From the NCBI GenBank assembly GCA_947499735.1, contig CANMPP010000007.1:45291-109290 (forward strand): a DNA stretch of 64,000 nucleotides, given 5' to 3'. The DNA comes from an uncultured Pelagimonas sp. GTDB lineage: Bacteria; Pseudomonadota; Alphaproteobacteria; Rhodobacterales; Rhodobacteraceae. Within the stretch, counting starts at the first letter, position 1. The number at the start of each line of letters is the position of its first letter. The position numbers were made by a program, and so were the translations under genes. Of the stretch, positions 46,758 to 55,150 are shown piece after piece. The notes beneath the pieces were generated by a model. It was not told the origin of the DNA. It was given only the letters and a program-made list of their open reading frames with translations, and made no database searches.

Positions 46758-47488
46758 TTAGCTCACCCTGTAGGCAGCAAGCAGGCCCAATGCGGCGAGT
46801 ATCATCGGTAAGGTTGCAGGTAGCGGAACAGGTGCCGGGCTATCCGAAGGCAAGGCTGAAAAAGTCAAATTATCAAAACGCGCAGTGACGATGCTTGCAT
46901 CATTGTTTGACACAGCGCCAAGCCCGAATAGTAACGTTTGCCCCATGAACCCGCTTAGGTCTACGGAAACGCCGGTATCAAAATCTGAATTGGTCGCGGT
47001 TGTTAATGTTGTGAAAGCATCAGCACCAGTTCCGCCGAAAGGATCGATCCCAGCGCCTCCACCGCTGACAAAACCATAGGGTCGGTAGAAATCGAAATTT
47101 TCGTCGAAAAAGTAAAAGCTCACGCTGTCGCGAAAAAGACTACCACCGCCAACGAAATCGACCTCTTCCGAGACAAAGTCTGCGTCAAATGTCAGAAGCG
47201 CCGATTGGGTGTCTATTGTTTTACTTTGAGTGATCGATGCAGTGTCGAGCCCCAATACCCAAGATGCTGTTGTGATCTCTACGTAGGAATTACCATTATC
47301 GTTTAAGATATTGACGAAGGCATCGAAGGCCACTCCAGACGCACCATATTTCTCGGCGGTGTATCCCGTTAGATCCCCGGTTTCAAAGTCGCCATTCACT
47401 ACAGCGGCAAAAGTTGGACAGGATAGCGTACAAAAAGCGAAAAGCAGTAGAATGGATTTAGAGGTCCGGAGAGAAGTCAGTTTTTCAT
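46758..47488 (-). pseudogene. VPLPA-CTERM exported protein, start in a frameshifted A-tract
   Basis: The mature part (NGDFETGDLTGYT...) and the C-terminal sorting signal VPLPATLPMILAALGLLAAYR are clear. Such signals direct exosortase processing in Rhodobacteraceae. A signal peptide (KSILLLFAFCTLSCPTFA) lies upstream, but its frame has no ATG. The ATG at 47488 reads MKN then stop, because the A-tract there has five A (47481-47485); six would give MKKLTSLRTSKSILLLF. Either an indel, a phase-variable switch or a sequencing error. A GTG at 47399 would give a protein without the signal peptide. Confidence 0.7.
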
Positions 47489-47871
47489 TTGCAATCGATC
47501 ATTTGGTTGAAGTTTTTGTGGTTGAGATGGCTTTGGGATGGAATTGGCACGCAACAGGCTATGTCTTTGATTGCCTAGTCAAACGGGCCAGATAAGATAA
47601 ATGGTGGAATTAAATTTGAAGGTCTCATGCGCTGCTCTTTACGCGGCCTCAGTCTTCTTGCTTCCTGCAGAACATGTACACGAGCGTGTTTTTCGAATAT
47701 GGTTCCATATCCAAATGTGATTTAACCTCCGACGTGAGATCGTTTGAATTGGTAATAAATTTAACGAATTCTAGTTCTCTTTTTCGGATATTTTTTTGAC
47801 GTTTGATTGAAAAAACGGATCGAAAACGGTTCTGAACAACTAATTTCGCCAATTTAGTCTCAGGCGGAACT

Positions 47872-48378
47872 ATGAGCAAAATAGTGTGGACACTTGGCAT
47901 GCAGAGGCCCGAGCTGGATTCTTTCGACGCGCAAATTCTAAGGCTTGTACAAGGCAATACCCGGATGACAGCGCAGGCAATTGCTGACGAAGTTGGACTA
48001 TCCGCTGCTGCATGCCAAAAACGTCTCAAGCGGTTGCGCGAAAGCAAAGCCATTGAAGCTGAAGTGGCGATCCTATCGCCAAGTGCGGTTGGGATCGGCG
48101 TCATTGCAATTGTTCAAATACGGGTTGTGCGCGACAAAACTCAAGAACTGGACCGATTTAAGAAGGCGATGTTGGCTGCACCAGAAGTGACACAGTGCTA
48201 CTATGTAACGGGCGATCATAACTTCGTCGTTGTTGTCGCTGTGCAGGATATGCCAAGCTATAAACGCTTTGCGCGCAAGCATTGTATTGAAAACCCTGAT
48301 GTCTCTCACTTTAAGACGAACGTGGTTCTCGATCGGGTGAAAAAACATGGTATTCTAGACATTCCGGCTACGCCCTAA
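47872..48378 (+). CDS. Lrp/AsnC-family regulator
   Basis: 168 aa, ATG at 47872. N-terminal HTH (LDSFDAQILRLVQGNTRMTAQAIADEVGLSAAACQKRLKRL) and C-terminal RAM/AsnC domain (FKKAMLAAPEVTQCYYVTGDHNFVVVVAV). The family responds to amino acids and forms octamers. Monocistronic, upstream of IS debris. Confidence 0.9.
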   Translation: MSKIVWTLGMQRPELDSFDAQILRLVQGNTRMTAQAIADEVGLSAAACQKRLKRLRESKAIEAEVAILSPSAVGIGVIAIVQIRVVRDKTQELDRFKKAMLAAPEVTQCYYVTGDHNFVVVVAVQDMPSYKRFARKHCIENPDVSHFKTNVVLDRVKKHGILDIPATP

Positions 48379-48608
48379 ACTAGGTGCAAGAAGCAAGAGT
48401 TCGCTTGGGCTCTCATAATTGCCTGACGTCAAATTTCTCGTTTCCGAAATACTTACAAGACCGCGCCAAGCATTTCCGTACTATCTCTTCACGGTCGCAG
48501 AAAAGGTCTGTTTCCTGCCGATTCTGTTGAAAACACAGTACTGCGGGTGCTGCAAGTATCGCTCCAAACGGCGCGCGAACGCCTTTCTTGTTAGGCTTTG
48601 CGCGTTTG

Positions 48609-49050
48609 CTACGCTGCAGGAAAAATCTTAGCTAATTTGCGGAGGATTTGGGCGGTTGCGGCGAGGAGGAATTCGTCATTTACGCCGCAGGGCCCGCGTA
48701 ATCGAAGCCTTCCTAATCCGAGGATGCGTTTGAGGTGGGCGAAGAGCATTTCAACCTTTTTTACGCAGTTTCATTGAGACTTTGTATTGCTTGGGTTTGG
48801 CAATGTCGCGGGCAACCTGACGGCATCTTCGTGTTCTTCGCGAGTGATCTTGCGGGCTTCGGCATTTGGGCAGCACTTCATCTTTGATGGGCAAGCTTGG
48901 TAGGTGTGTTTCAGAGCTTGGTACACCGCTTGGGCCACGGTTCGGGTCCGAGTAATTACGCCGAAACTGCTTAAGTGCTTCACCCTCAGGGCAGATGTAT
49001 TGGTTGTTCTCCGGGGCTCCCATGATCAGCTTAGGCCGGTTCGTTTCACG
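48609..49050 (-). mobile_element. IS5/IS1182-type transposase C-terminal remnant
   Basis: Fragment: NQYICPEGEALKQFRRNYSDPN, then a frameshift, YQALKHTYQACPSK, ARKITREEHEDA, VARDIAKPKQYKVSMKLRKK, and after a further shift KVEMLFAHLKRILGLGRLRLRGPCG...AATAQILRKLAKIF ending at 48609. Several frameshifts; no terminal repeats found. Confidence 0.75.
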
Positions 49051-49064
49051 GACGTGGATGATCG

Positions 49065-49411
49065 GCAGCGCGCGCATCGTTTTGATTATCTTGCTGAATA
49101 CAGAGATGGTTCAAAAGTGGCCCTAGCGGTGAAGTCGACGGGCCGAGCAGGAAAGATGAATTTTCGGGCGACACTGAGTGCATACGGCGCGATCTCCCCA
49201 AAGGTTTGAGGACAAGGTTTGCCTGGTTATCGAATGAAGCCGGAATCCAAACGAAGTTCAAAATGTACAGCTGTTGAATTTCTTCCACCGCTGTTCGGAT
49301 GAAGAAGCAGATACACTCGTCGGCGAGTGCATCAAGACGCTTTCTGACGAGAACACGTGTGAACTAATTTCCATAAATACAACCGTTGCGCGCGTTGGAG
49401 GTGACAAGTGA
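49065..49411 (+). pseudogene. TnsA-like endonuclease remnant
   Basis: RFDYLAEYRDGSKVALAVKSTGRAGKMNF, then a frameshift near 49200, DKVCLVIE, a TGA at 49236-49238, and SRNPNEVQNVQLLNFFHRCSDEEADTL...CIKTLSD. The Asp and the AVK Lys match the intact TnsA at 5497-6309 (HFFDFLIQ...AIAVKPAK). Abutted by the IS remnant on its 5' side. Confidence 0.55.
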
Positions 49412-50301
49412 AAGATATAAAAATTTTAAATCGACATCAAAAGAAGTACGCATATGATGTTATTTTATAAAAAACTCAAGACGAGATCGTTTTTCAAAGA
49501 GAAGGCGAAAAGTTTAAGGTTGCATTTGATCTGTCTGAGATTTGCAATCTCCAATTCTCCTGCATGTTCGAGCAAAGTTTGCATGATCAACGACTTGAAC
49601 CCTGTCTTGGTGGATTGTCAATTTTTGATGCATATGAAGGTATTTTTTCTAATGATTAATCTCCGATAAAAATCGGGAAAGTTGGATCACTTTCCATATG
49701 TGCCCCTGATGAAAAACAATTTTTCTTTTTCTCGAAGGGTTTCGGAAAGAGGACGTTTTAGCATTATTCAAACAAGTACTTTAAAAATGTAGAATGGTGG
49801 AGTTGAAAATATTGGAATATTTTGGGGTATTAAATATATGTTTTTGAATTTGTCGTCAGTAGATTTTGTACCTTTCGGCAATAATTTTTAGACGATAAAT
49901 TTCGAAGGTTTAGATGTTATAGATGTGCATGTGGATTCGGATACCGATGGCAAATAAATGTTATCCGTTAGATCAAATAAATCAGGCATGGTCACTTTTC
50001 TAACCGTGGATCATGAAGTCTTGAGAAGTTTATTGAGTGATTGATATAAATTGCTAAGATTTAGTTTAATGACCAAGTTCTTCTGGCCAATAAGTTAAAG
50101 TACCCGGCCCGATTTTTTGGCAAATTTCGCAAACAAAGAAATGTGGTGCTGAATGAGGCATATGGGACATGCGGCGGTTGCAAGAGGGGATGCGGTAAAA
50201 TGAGTTTTTCGATAAAGGAAGTGGTCGCAGATATCAGTGTATGAAACGTATTCTCGAGGCCGGCCAGCTCCGAAGCTGGATTTAGGTCGCATGCCATACG
50301 G
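49412..50301. other. AT-rich non-coding stretch
   Basis: Distinctly AT-rich compared with its neighbours from about 49420 to 50060. Only short frames (for example 49454-49669) without family features. Looks like decayed foreign DNA beside the TnsA remnant. 50061-50301 returns to normal composition but has no gene I can support. Confidence 0.5.
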
Positions 50302-50682
50302 TTATTCTGGGTCAAACACCTTCTTGGCTGCTCGGAAGCATTCCAGCCCCTGTGGGACGCCGCAATAAATTGCAATGACATGGATGATGGCGCGGATTTC
50401 TTCTTTGGACACTCCGTTGTTGAGGGCACCACGACAGTGTAATTCCCACTCTGACATTTTTCCCAAAGCGCCAATCATGGACAGGTTCATCATCGATCTG
50501 GTTTTCGCATCGATGACATCATCACCCCAGCCAAATCCCCAACACCATGCCGTCATTGCTTCTTGGAATGGTCTGGTAAAATCATCCGCAGCGGCAAGGT
50601 TATTTTCGACATATTCAGCGCCCAGTGTTGCCTTGCGTTGCGCCAGCCCCTTTAAAAACAGATCTTCGTCAAATGTGTCCAT
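50302..50682 (-). CDS. Carboxymuconolactone decarboxylase-family protein
   Basis: 126 aa, ATG at 50682. All-helical CMD fold: TRSMMNLSMIGALGKMSEWELHCRGALNNGVSKEEIRAIIHVIAIYCGVPQG is the family core, with the HxRGA-type His. No CxxC, so it is decarboxylase-like rather than AhpD-like. Likely part of the catabolic regulon with the DUF1330 and GntR genes upstream on the same strand. Confidence 0.82.
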   Translation of the reverse strand: MDTFDEDLFLKGLAQRKATLGAEYVENNLAAADDFTRPFQEAMTAWCWGFGWGDDVIDAKTRSMMNLSMIGALGKMSEWELHCRGALNNGVSKEEIRAIIHVIAIYCGVPQGLECFRAAKKVFDPE

Positions 50683-50692
50683 GATTGTGTCC

Positions 50693-51001
50693 TTATGATT
50701 GCCCGTCGATCAAAGGCAAACCTTCAACGATGACGATATTTGCTTTGCAGGCAGCGTTACGATGACTGCGCGCCATTTGGTATTCAGGTGAATTATAGCA
50801 GGCCAGTGCGTGATCTTTCGTTTCAAACTCTATGATCACATGGCGTTCGAACGCTTCACCCTCGAGTGTTTCGGCATCACCACCGCGTGCAAGGAATGTT
50901 GCGTTGTATTTTGCAAAGGCCGCGGGTGCGTGATTTTGATAGCCTTTATAACGTTTGGCATCGGTCACTGTGACGCTTGCTATCCAGTATCCTTTAGTCA
51001 T
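50693..51001 (-). CDS. DUF1330 family protein
   Basis: 102 aa from the ATG at 51001, overlapping the GntR stop by 8 bp. Dimeric alpha/beta-barrel fold marks: MTKGYWIASVTVTDAKRYKGYQ, FLARGGDAETLEG, ERHVIIEFETKDHALACYNSPEYQMARSHR. Function unknown; often near aromatic or heterocycle catabolism genes. Confidence 0.85.
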   Translation of the reverse strand: MTKGYWIASVTVTDAKRYKGYQNHAPAAFAKYNATFLARGGDAETLEGEAFERHVIIEFETKDHALACYNSPEYQMARSHRNAACKANIVIVEGLPLIDGQS

Positions 51002-51707
51002 TTGGAGCCTTTGTTTGTGCGTCCTGCAAAAACCGACTGGCGACGTTTGCAGCATCTGAAATATGGTCTTCGACGGCTTGCTGTGCACGCTGTGCATCGC
51101 GGCTGAGGATGGCATCATGGATCGCGACCATATGGCTCATCCCGGAACGTTCGCGGGTCCGGTCAGTGATCGTAACTGTGCGCAAACGGCTGATCCGACC
51201 ATTTAAGCGTTGCACGACGTCCCATGCGATGCTGTGGCCGGCTTGTTCAAAAATCAACTCGTAGAAATCTGTGGTAGCCTGCAGAAAATCGCGCCATTCG
51301 GTGTCATGTACCTTGCTTTGCAGCGCCGCCAATGCAGCCGATAACTTCGGTGCAAAATCATCGCTTTGTAATTGCGTGCAAGCAACCACAGCAGCCCCTT
51401 CGAGCTGGCGTCGGATATCATAAATTTGTTTGGCTTGATCCCAGCTGAGTGTCGCCACGATGGGTCCACGGTTCGGGACGATTTCGACCAATCCTTCGGC
51501 TTCTAGATACCGAATTGTTTCCCGCACCACCGTTCGGCTTACACCCAATTGTTCACATAGCGGGCGTTCGACCAGGCGCGAACCGGGTGCGAACCGTCCA
51601 CTTAGAATAGCCTCTCGCAAGCGATCTTGGACAATGTCGCGCAGTGTTTGTGGTGCTTGTTCTATTTTTTCAAGCGTCAGTTCAGCTTTTTTCATGGGCA
51701 TCAACAT
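50994..51707 (-). CDS. GntR-family regulator (FCD subgroup)
   Basis: 237 aa from the ATG at 51707 (51701 or 51695 also possible). wHTH (RLREAILSGRFAPGSRLVERPLCEQLGVSRTVVRETIRYLEAEGLVEI) plus FCD ligand domain with the metal-site pattern D..F......AGH, H...ILSRD and VEDHI. First gene of the regulator-DUF1330-CMD unit and divergent from the monooxygenase operon, which it probably represses. Confidence 0.88.
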   Translation of the reverse strand: MLMPMKKAELTLEKIEQAPQTLRDIVQDRLREAILSGRFAPGSRLVERPLCEQLGVSRTVVRETIRYLEAEGLVEIVPNRGPIVATLSWDQAKQIYDIRRQLEGAAVVACTQLQSDDFAPKLSAALAALQSKVHDTEWRDFLQATTDFYELIFEQAGHSIAWDVVQRLNGRISRLRTVTITDRTRERSGMSHMVAIHDAILSRDAQRAQQAVEDHISDAANVASRFLQDAQTKAPND

Positions 51708-51752
51708 AACTAAATTGTCTGAGATGAACAACATGATTGACATATTGTATTA

Positions 51753-51762
51753 TGGTATACCA
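51753..51762. promoter_or_regulatory. Candidate GntR operator
   Basis: Perfect palindrome TGGTATACCA between the GntR gene and the catabolic operon. GTATAC centres are common in FCD-type sites; a similar site precedes the second GntR gene at 61276. Confidence 0.45.
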
Positions 51763-51799
51763 AGATAATGCAAAGAAACACGCCAAGGACCACGTCGCT

Positions 51800-52402
51800 A
51801 TGCCCGCTGAAATTCGCAAAACGCTTTTGCATGTCGAAAACACTTTGATTGAAGGCGGCAAAGCCGCTGAAACACCCCTGACAATGATCGCCGCGATTGC
51901 GGTTATTCGTAATCCTTGGGCGGGACGTGGATTTGTCGAAGATCTTTCGCCTGAAATTCGCGATTGCGCATCAGGGCTTGGTACTTTGCTCACTGGAATG
52001 ATTTTGGACGCAGCAGGTGGCGGCGATAAAGTCGAGGGCTATGGCAAAGCCGGGATCGTTGGTTTGAATGGCGAGGTTGAACATGCCTCGGCCCTGATCC
52101 ACACGCTGCATTTCGGGAACCATTACCGCAACGCAGTTGGTGCAAAGTCGTACCTATCGTTCTGCAATACGCGTGGGCCAGCAAATGCGCCGTTAATGAT
52201 TCCTTTGATGGACAAAAATGACGGCGGGCGACGTTCGCATTACTTGACGATCCAAACCTCGGTTGCAGATGCCCCTGCGAGTGATGAAATTTTGATCGCT
52301 TTGGGTGCGTCAATTGGCGGGCGTCCACATCACCGGATTGGCGATCGCTACCAAGACCTAAAGGAGCTGGGACATGACGTTGACAACCCTGCGTCTGTCT
52401 AG
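51800..52402 (+). CDS. Amino acid synthesis family protein (DUF1185)
   Basis: 200 aa from the ATG at 51800 (AAGGACC upstream). Family marks: ENTLIEGGKAAETPLTMIAAIAVIRNPWAGR, DKVEGYGKAGIVGLNGEVEHASALIHTL, and GGRPHHRIGDRYQDL. The Pfam name (AA_synth) is speculative. Here it is the first gene of a catabolic operon, which favours a degradative role. Overlaps the hydrolase gene by 29 bp. Confidence 0.85.
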   Translation: MPAEIRKTLLHVENTLIEGGKAAETPLTMIAAIAVIRNPWAGRGFVEDLSPEIRDCASGLGTLLTGMILDAAGGGDKVEGYGKAGIVGLNGEVEHASALIHTLHFGNHYRNAVGAKSYLSFCNTRGPANAPLMIPLMDKNDGGRRSHYLTIQTSVADAPASDEILIALGASIGGRPHHRIGDRYQDLKELGHDVDNPASV

Positions 52403-53186
52403 CTCTGGCCGCACGGTCACATTGCGTGAAAAGGGCGTCGGTGCGCCCGTTTTGCTCATCCATGGTGTTGGGATGCAATCAGCTGCGTGGGGACCTCAAA
52501 TTGATGCGCTAAGGCATACGCATCGTGTTATCGCGATAGATATGCCGGGCCACGGTGGCAGTACCTCGCTTCCTGAGGGAAGTGACCTGAACGCGTATGT
52601 TGCATGGTGTCACGAGGTTGTTCTGGCGCTGGATCTTGGTCCCGTTAACATCGCTGGCCATTCCATGGGTGCGTTAATCGCTGGTGGATTTGCGGTGGAT
52701 CATCCTGAACTGACGTCCCGTGCCTGCCTTATCAACGGTGTTTATTGCCGCGATGCCGCTGCACGTGCTGCAGTCATAGATCGGGCGGGGCAGATCAAGA
52801 CAGGTGCATTCGATCTGCAAACACCACTGGCGCGTTGGTTTGGCGATAGCGATGCGGATATCGCTGCGCGTGATCACGTCGCTGGATGGTTAAGTGCCGT
52901 TGATCTGGCCGGTTATGCCACCGCCTATCAGGCCTTTGCGCAAGGCGATGCAACTTATGCGGCCCAATACGCGCATATCACTTGCCCCTTTGTCGCGCTG
53001 ACAGGGGGCGATGATCCCAATTCAACACCAGACATGTCCCGGGCCATGGTTGCTGATGCGTCCCATGGCCATGCGATCGTGATCGATAAGCACCGCCATA
53101 TGGTAACGTTAACCGCGCCGGATGTCGTCAATGCACATCTGGCTGCTTGGCTGAAAATGCCCATCCAAACGAAGGAACTGCCATGA
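52374..53186 (+). CDS. Alpha/beta hydrolase
   Basis: 270 aa. Oxyanion motif LLIHGVGM, nucleophile elbow AGHSMGALIAGG, acid in LTGGDDPNS, and His in KHRHMV: a complete triad. Candidates are esters, lactones or carbamates produced by the monooxygenase encoded downstream, similar in layout to RutD next to RutA and RutF, though no Rut assignment is made. ATGA overlap with the flavin reductase. Confidence 0.88.
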   Translation: MTLTTLRLSSSGRTVTLREKGVGAPVLLIHGVGMQSAAWGPQIDALRHTHRVIAIDMPGHGGSTSLPEGSDLNAYVAWCHEVVLALDLGPVNIAGHSMGALIAGGFAVDHPELTSRACLINGVYCRDAAARAAVIDRAGQIKTGAFDLQTPLARWFGDSDADIAARDHVAGWLSAVDLAGYATAYQAFAQGDATYAAQYAHITCPFVALTGGDDPNSTPDMSRAMVADASHGHAIVIDKHRHMVTLTAPDVVNAHLAAWLKMPIQTKELP

Positions 53187-54094
53187 CATCTCCGCTGGAT
53201 ACGCGCGCGCTGCGCAATGCTTTTGGTAGCTTTATGACCGGTGTAACGGTTGTAACCGCATACGGCAAAGATGGCGCCCCTATCGGTTTTACGGCGAATT
53301 CGTTTACTTCAGTCTCGCTTGACCCGCCGATGGTGTTGGTCTGTTTGGCCAAGACATCCAAGAACTACGACGCTTTGGTGTCTGCAAGCGGGTTTGCCGT
53401 GAATATCCTTGCGGAAACCCAAATTGAGGTGTCCAACACATTTGCACGTCCTTGCGAAGACCGGTTTGCAACGGTTGATTGGAAAAACGGTCCACACGGA
53501 TCGCCCGTCCTTGCAGATGTGTCAGCGTGGTTTGATTGCGCGATGCACAAGACCGTTGATGCAGGCGACCATGTCATTTTGATCGGCACTGTCATGGCGT
53601 TTGCACAGACGGCAAACCCGGGGCTTGGCTACGCCCTTGGCGGATATGTAACCCCCACATTGTCAGCCGAGGCATTGGCCCAGAACAGCAACCTTGTTGT
53701 TTCAGCTGTTATCGAACGTGATGGTGAGGTTCTGTTGGTCGACGATACACAGGGGGGACTGGCCCTGCCTGAAGCGATTGTCAAAGATCAAGGCGCAACA
53801 GCTGCTGTCCAAAGCCTGATTGATGCGTCTGGGCTGACAGGGCAGCCCGGCTTTGTTTATTCAATTTTCGAAGATGTCGAAAACAAACGCCAACACATCG
53901 CGTTTTTATGCACCGCAGCGCAAGGCACCCCAGAACAAGGCGCATTTGTTCCGCTGACCGCCGCGGCGCTTGATGACGTATCTGATCCGGCCATCCTAAC
54001 GATGTTGGAACGTTTGGGGCGCGAGGTCAGTATTGGTAGGTTCGGGATTTATTACGGCAACCAAAACAGCGGCGAAGTCCGCCCGATAGCATAG
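53183..54094 (+). CDS. Flavin reductase fused to a Nudix-like domain
   Basis: 303 aa from the ATG at 53183. Residues 1-165: FMN-binding flavin reductase (RNAFGSFMTGVTVVTA, GFTANSFTSVSLDPPMVLVCL, VILIGTVMAF), which supplies reduced flavin to the luciferase-like monooxygenase. Residues about 175-300: a Nudix-fold segment (NLVVSAVIERDGEVLLVDD...GGLALPEAI) with a degraded Nudix box, so probably a binding rather than a hydrolytic domain. Confidence 0.82.
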   Translation: MTSPLDTRALRNAFGSFMTGVTVVTAYGKDGAPIGFTANSFTSVSLDPPMVLVCLAKTSKNYDALVSASGFAVNILAETQIEVSNTFARPCEDRFATVDWKNGPHGSPVLADVSAWFDCAMHKTVDAGDHVILIGTVMAFAQTANPGLGYALGGYVTPTLSAEALAQNSNLVVSAVIERDGEVLLVDDTQGGLALPEAIVKDQGATAAVQSLIDASGLTGQPGFVYSIFEDVENKRQHIAFLCTAAQGTPEQGAFVPLTAAALDDVSDPAILTMLERLGREVSIGRFGIYYGNQNSGEVRPIA

Positions 54095-54103
54095 GGGGAC
54101 CAG

Positions 54104-55141
54104 ATGCGATTTTCAGTTTTTGCCCATATGGAACGGACCTCTGCCGACCAAGACCAGCGCAAATTATATGATGAATTCATCGCTCTTGCGAAAATTGCAG
54201 ATGAAGGTGGCATGCACGCCGTGTGGACAGGTGAACATCATGGGATGGATTTCACCATTGCACCAAACCCATTTCTGAACCTTGTCGATCTTGCGCGCCA
54301 AACCAAAAATGTACGCCTGGGCACAGGCACAGTCATCGCGCCTTTCTGGCACCCGATCCGGTTGGCTGGCGAGGCTGCAATGACAGATATGATTGTGGAC
54401 GGCCGCCTTGATTTGGGCATCGCACGCGGTGCCTATAGCTATGAATATGAACGTATGATCCCTGGGATGGATGCCTGGGATGCAGGCCAAAGGATGCGTG
54501 AATTGATCCCCGCCATTCAAGGTTTGTGGCAAGGTGACTATGCGCAAAAAGGCACATATCATTCGTTTCCCAAATCAACGTCATCGCCCAAACCTGTACA
54601 GGAAAACGGCCCTCCGCTCTGGATTGCTGCCCGCGATCCCAATAGCCATGAATTCGCGGTTTCTAACGGCTGTCACGTGCAGGTGACCCCGCTTTGGCAA
54701 GGCGATGCCGAAATCATCAACCTGATGAACACATTCAACGCCGCCTGTGCGAAATTTCCTGATATCCCGCGCCCCCAAATCATGCTGTTGAACCATACCT
54801 ACATCGCAGCCGACGCTGCGGATGCACAACGCGCTGCCGAGGACATCAATCGCTTCTATTGTTACTTCGGTGCTTGGTTCAAAAATGAACGACCCGTATC
54901 GCAAGGGTTGATTGCAGAGCTGTCGGATGATGAGATTGCGGCACACCCGTTCTATTCCCCAGAAGCCATGCTACGCGATAACGTGATCGCAACGCCTGAA
55001 GATGCAATCGCGCGGATCAAAAGTTATGAAAACCTTGGCTATGACGAATATTCATTCTGGATCGACAGCGGGATGAGCTTTGAACGCAAAAAGGCATCGC
55101 TTGAGCGGTTCATCACAGACGTCATGCCAGCTTTCGCATAA
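54104..55141 (+). CDS. Luciferase-like flavin-dependent monooxygenase
   Basis: 345 aa, ATG at 54104 with AGGGGGACC upstream. LLM TIM-barrel marks: MRFSVFAHMERTSADQ, MHAVWTGEHHGMDFTIAPNPF, VRLGTGTVIAPFWHPIRLAGEAAMTDMIVDGRLDLGIARGAY. Uses reduced FMN from the neighbouring reductase. Substrate unknown; operon partners suggest a heterocycle or amide. Confidence 0.88.
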   Translation: MRFSVFAHMERTSADQDQRKLYDEFIALAKIADEGGMHAVWTGEHHGMDFTIAPNPFLNLVDLARQTKNVRLGTGTVIAPFWHPIRLAGEAAMTDMIVDGRLDLGIARGAYSYEYERMIPGMDAWDAGQRMRELIPAIQGLWQGDYAQKGTYHSFPKSTSSPKPVQENGPPLWIAARDPNSHEFAVSNGCHVQVTPLWQGDAEIINLMNTFNAACAKFPDIPRPQIMLLNHTYIAADAADAQRAAEDINRFYCYFGAWFKNERPVSQGLIAELSDDEIAAHPFYSPEAMLRDNVIATPEDAIARIKSYENLGYDEYSFWIDSGMSFERKKASLERFITDVMPAFA

Positions 55142-55150
55142 GGACACAAT

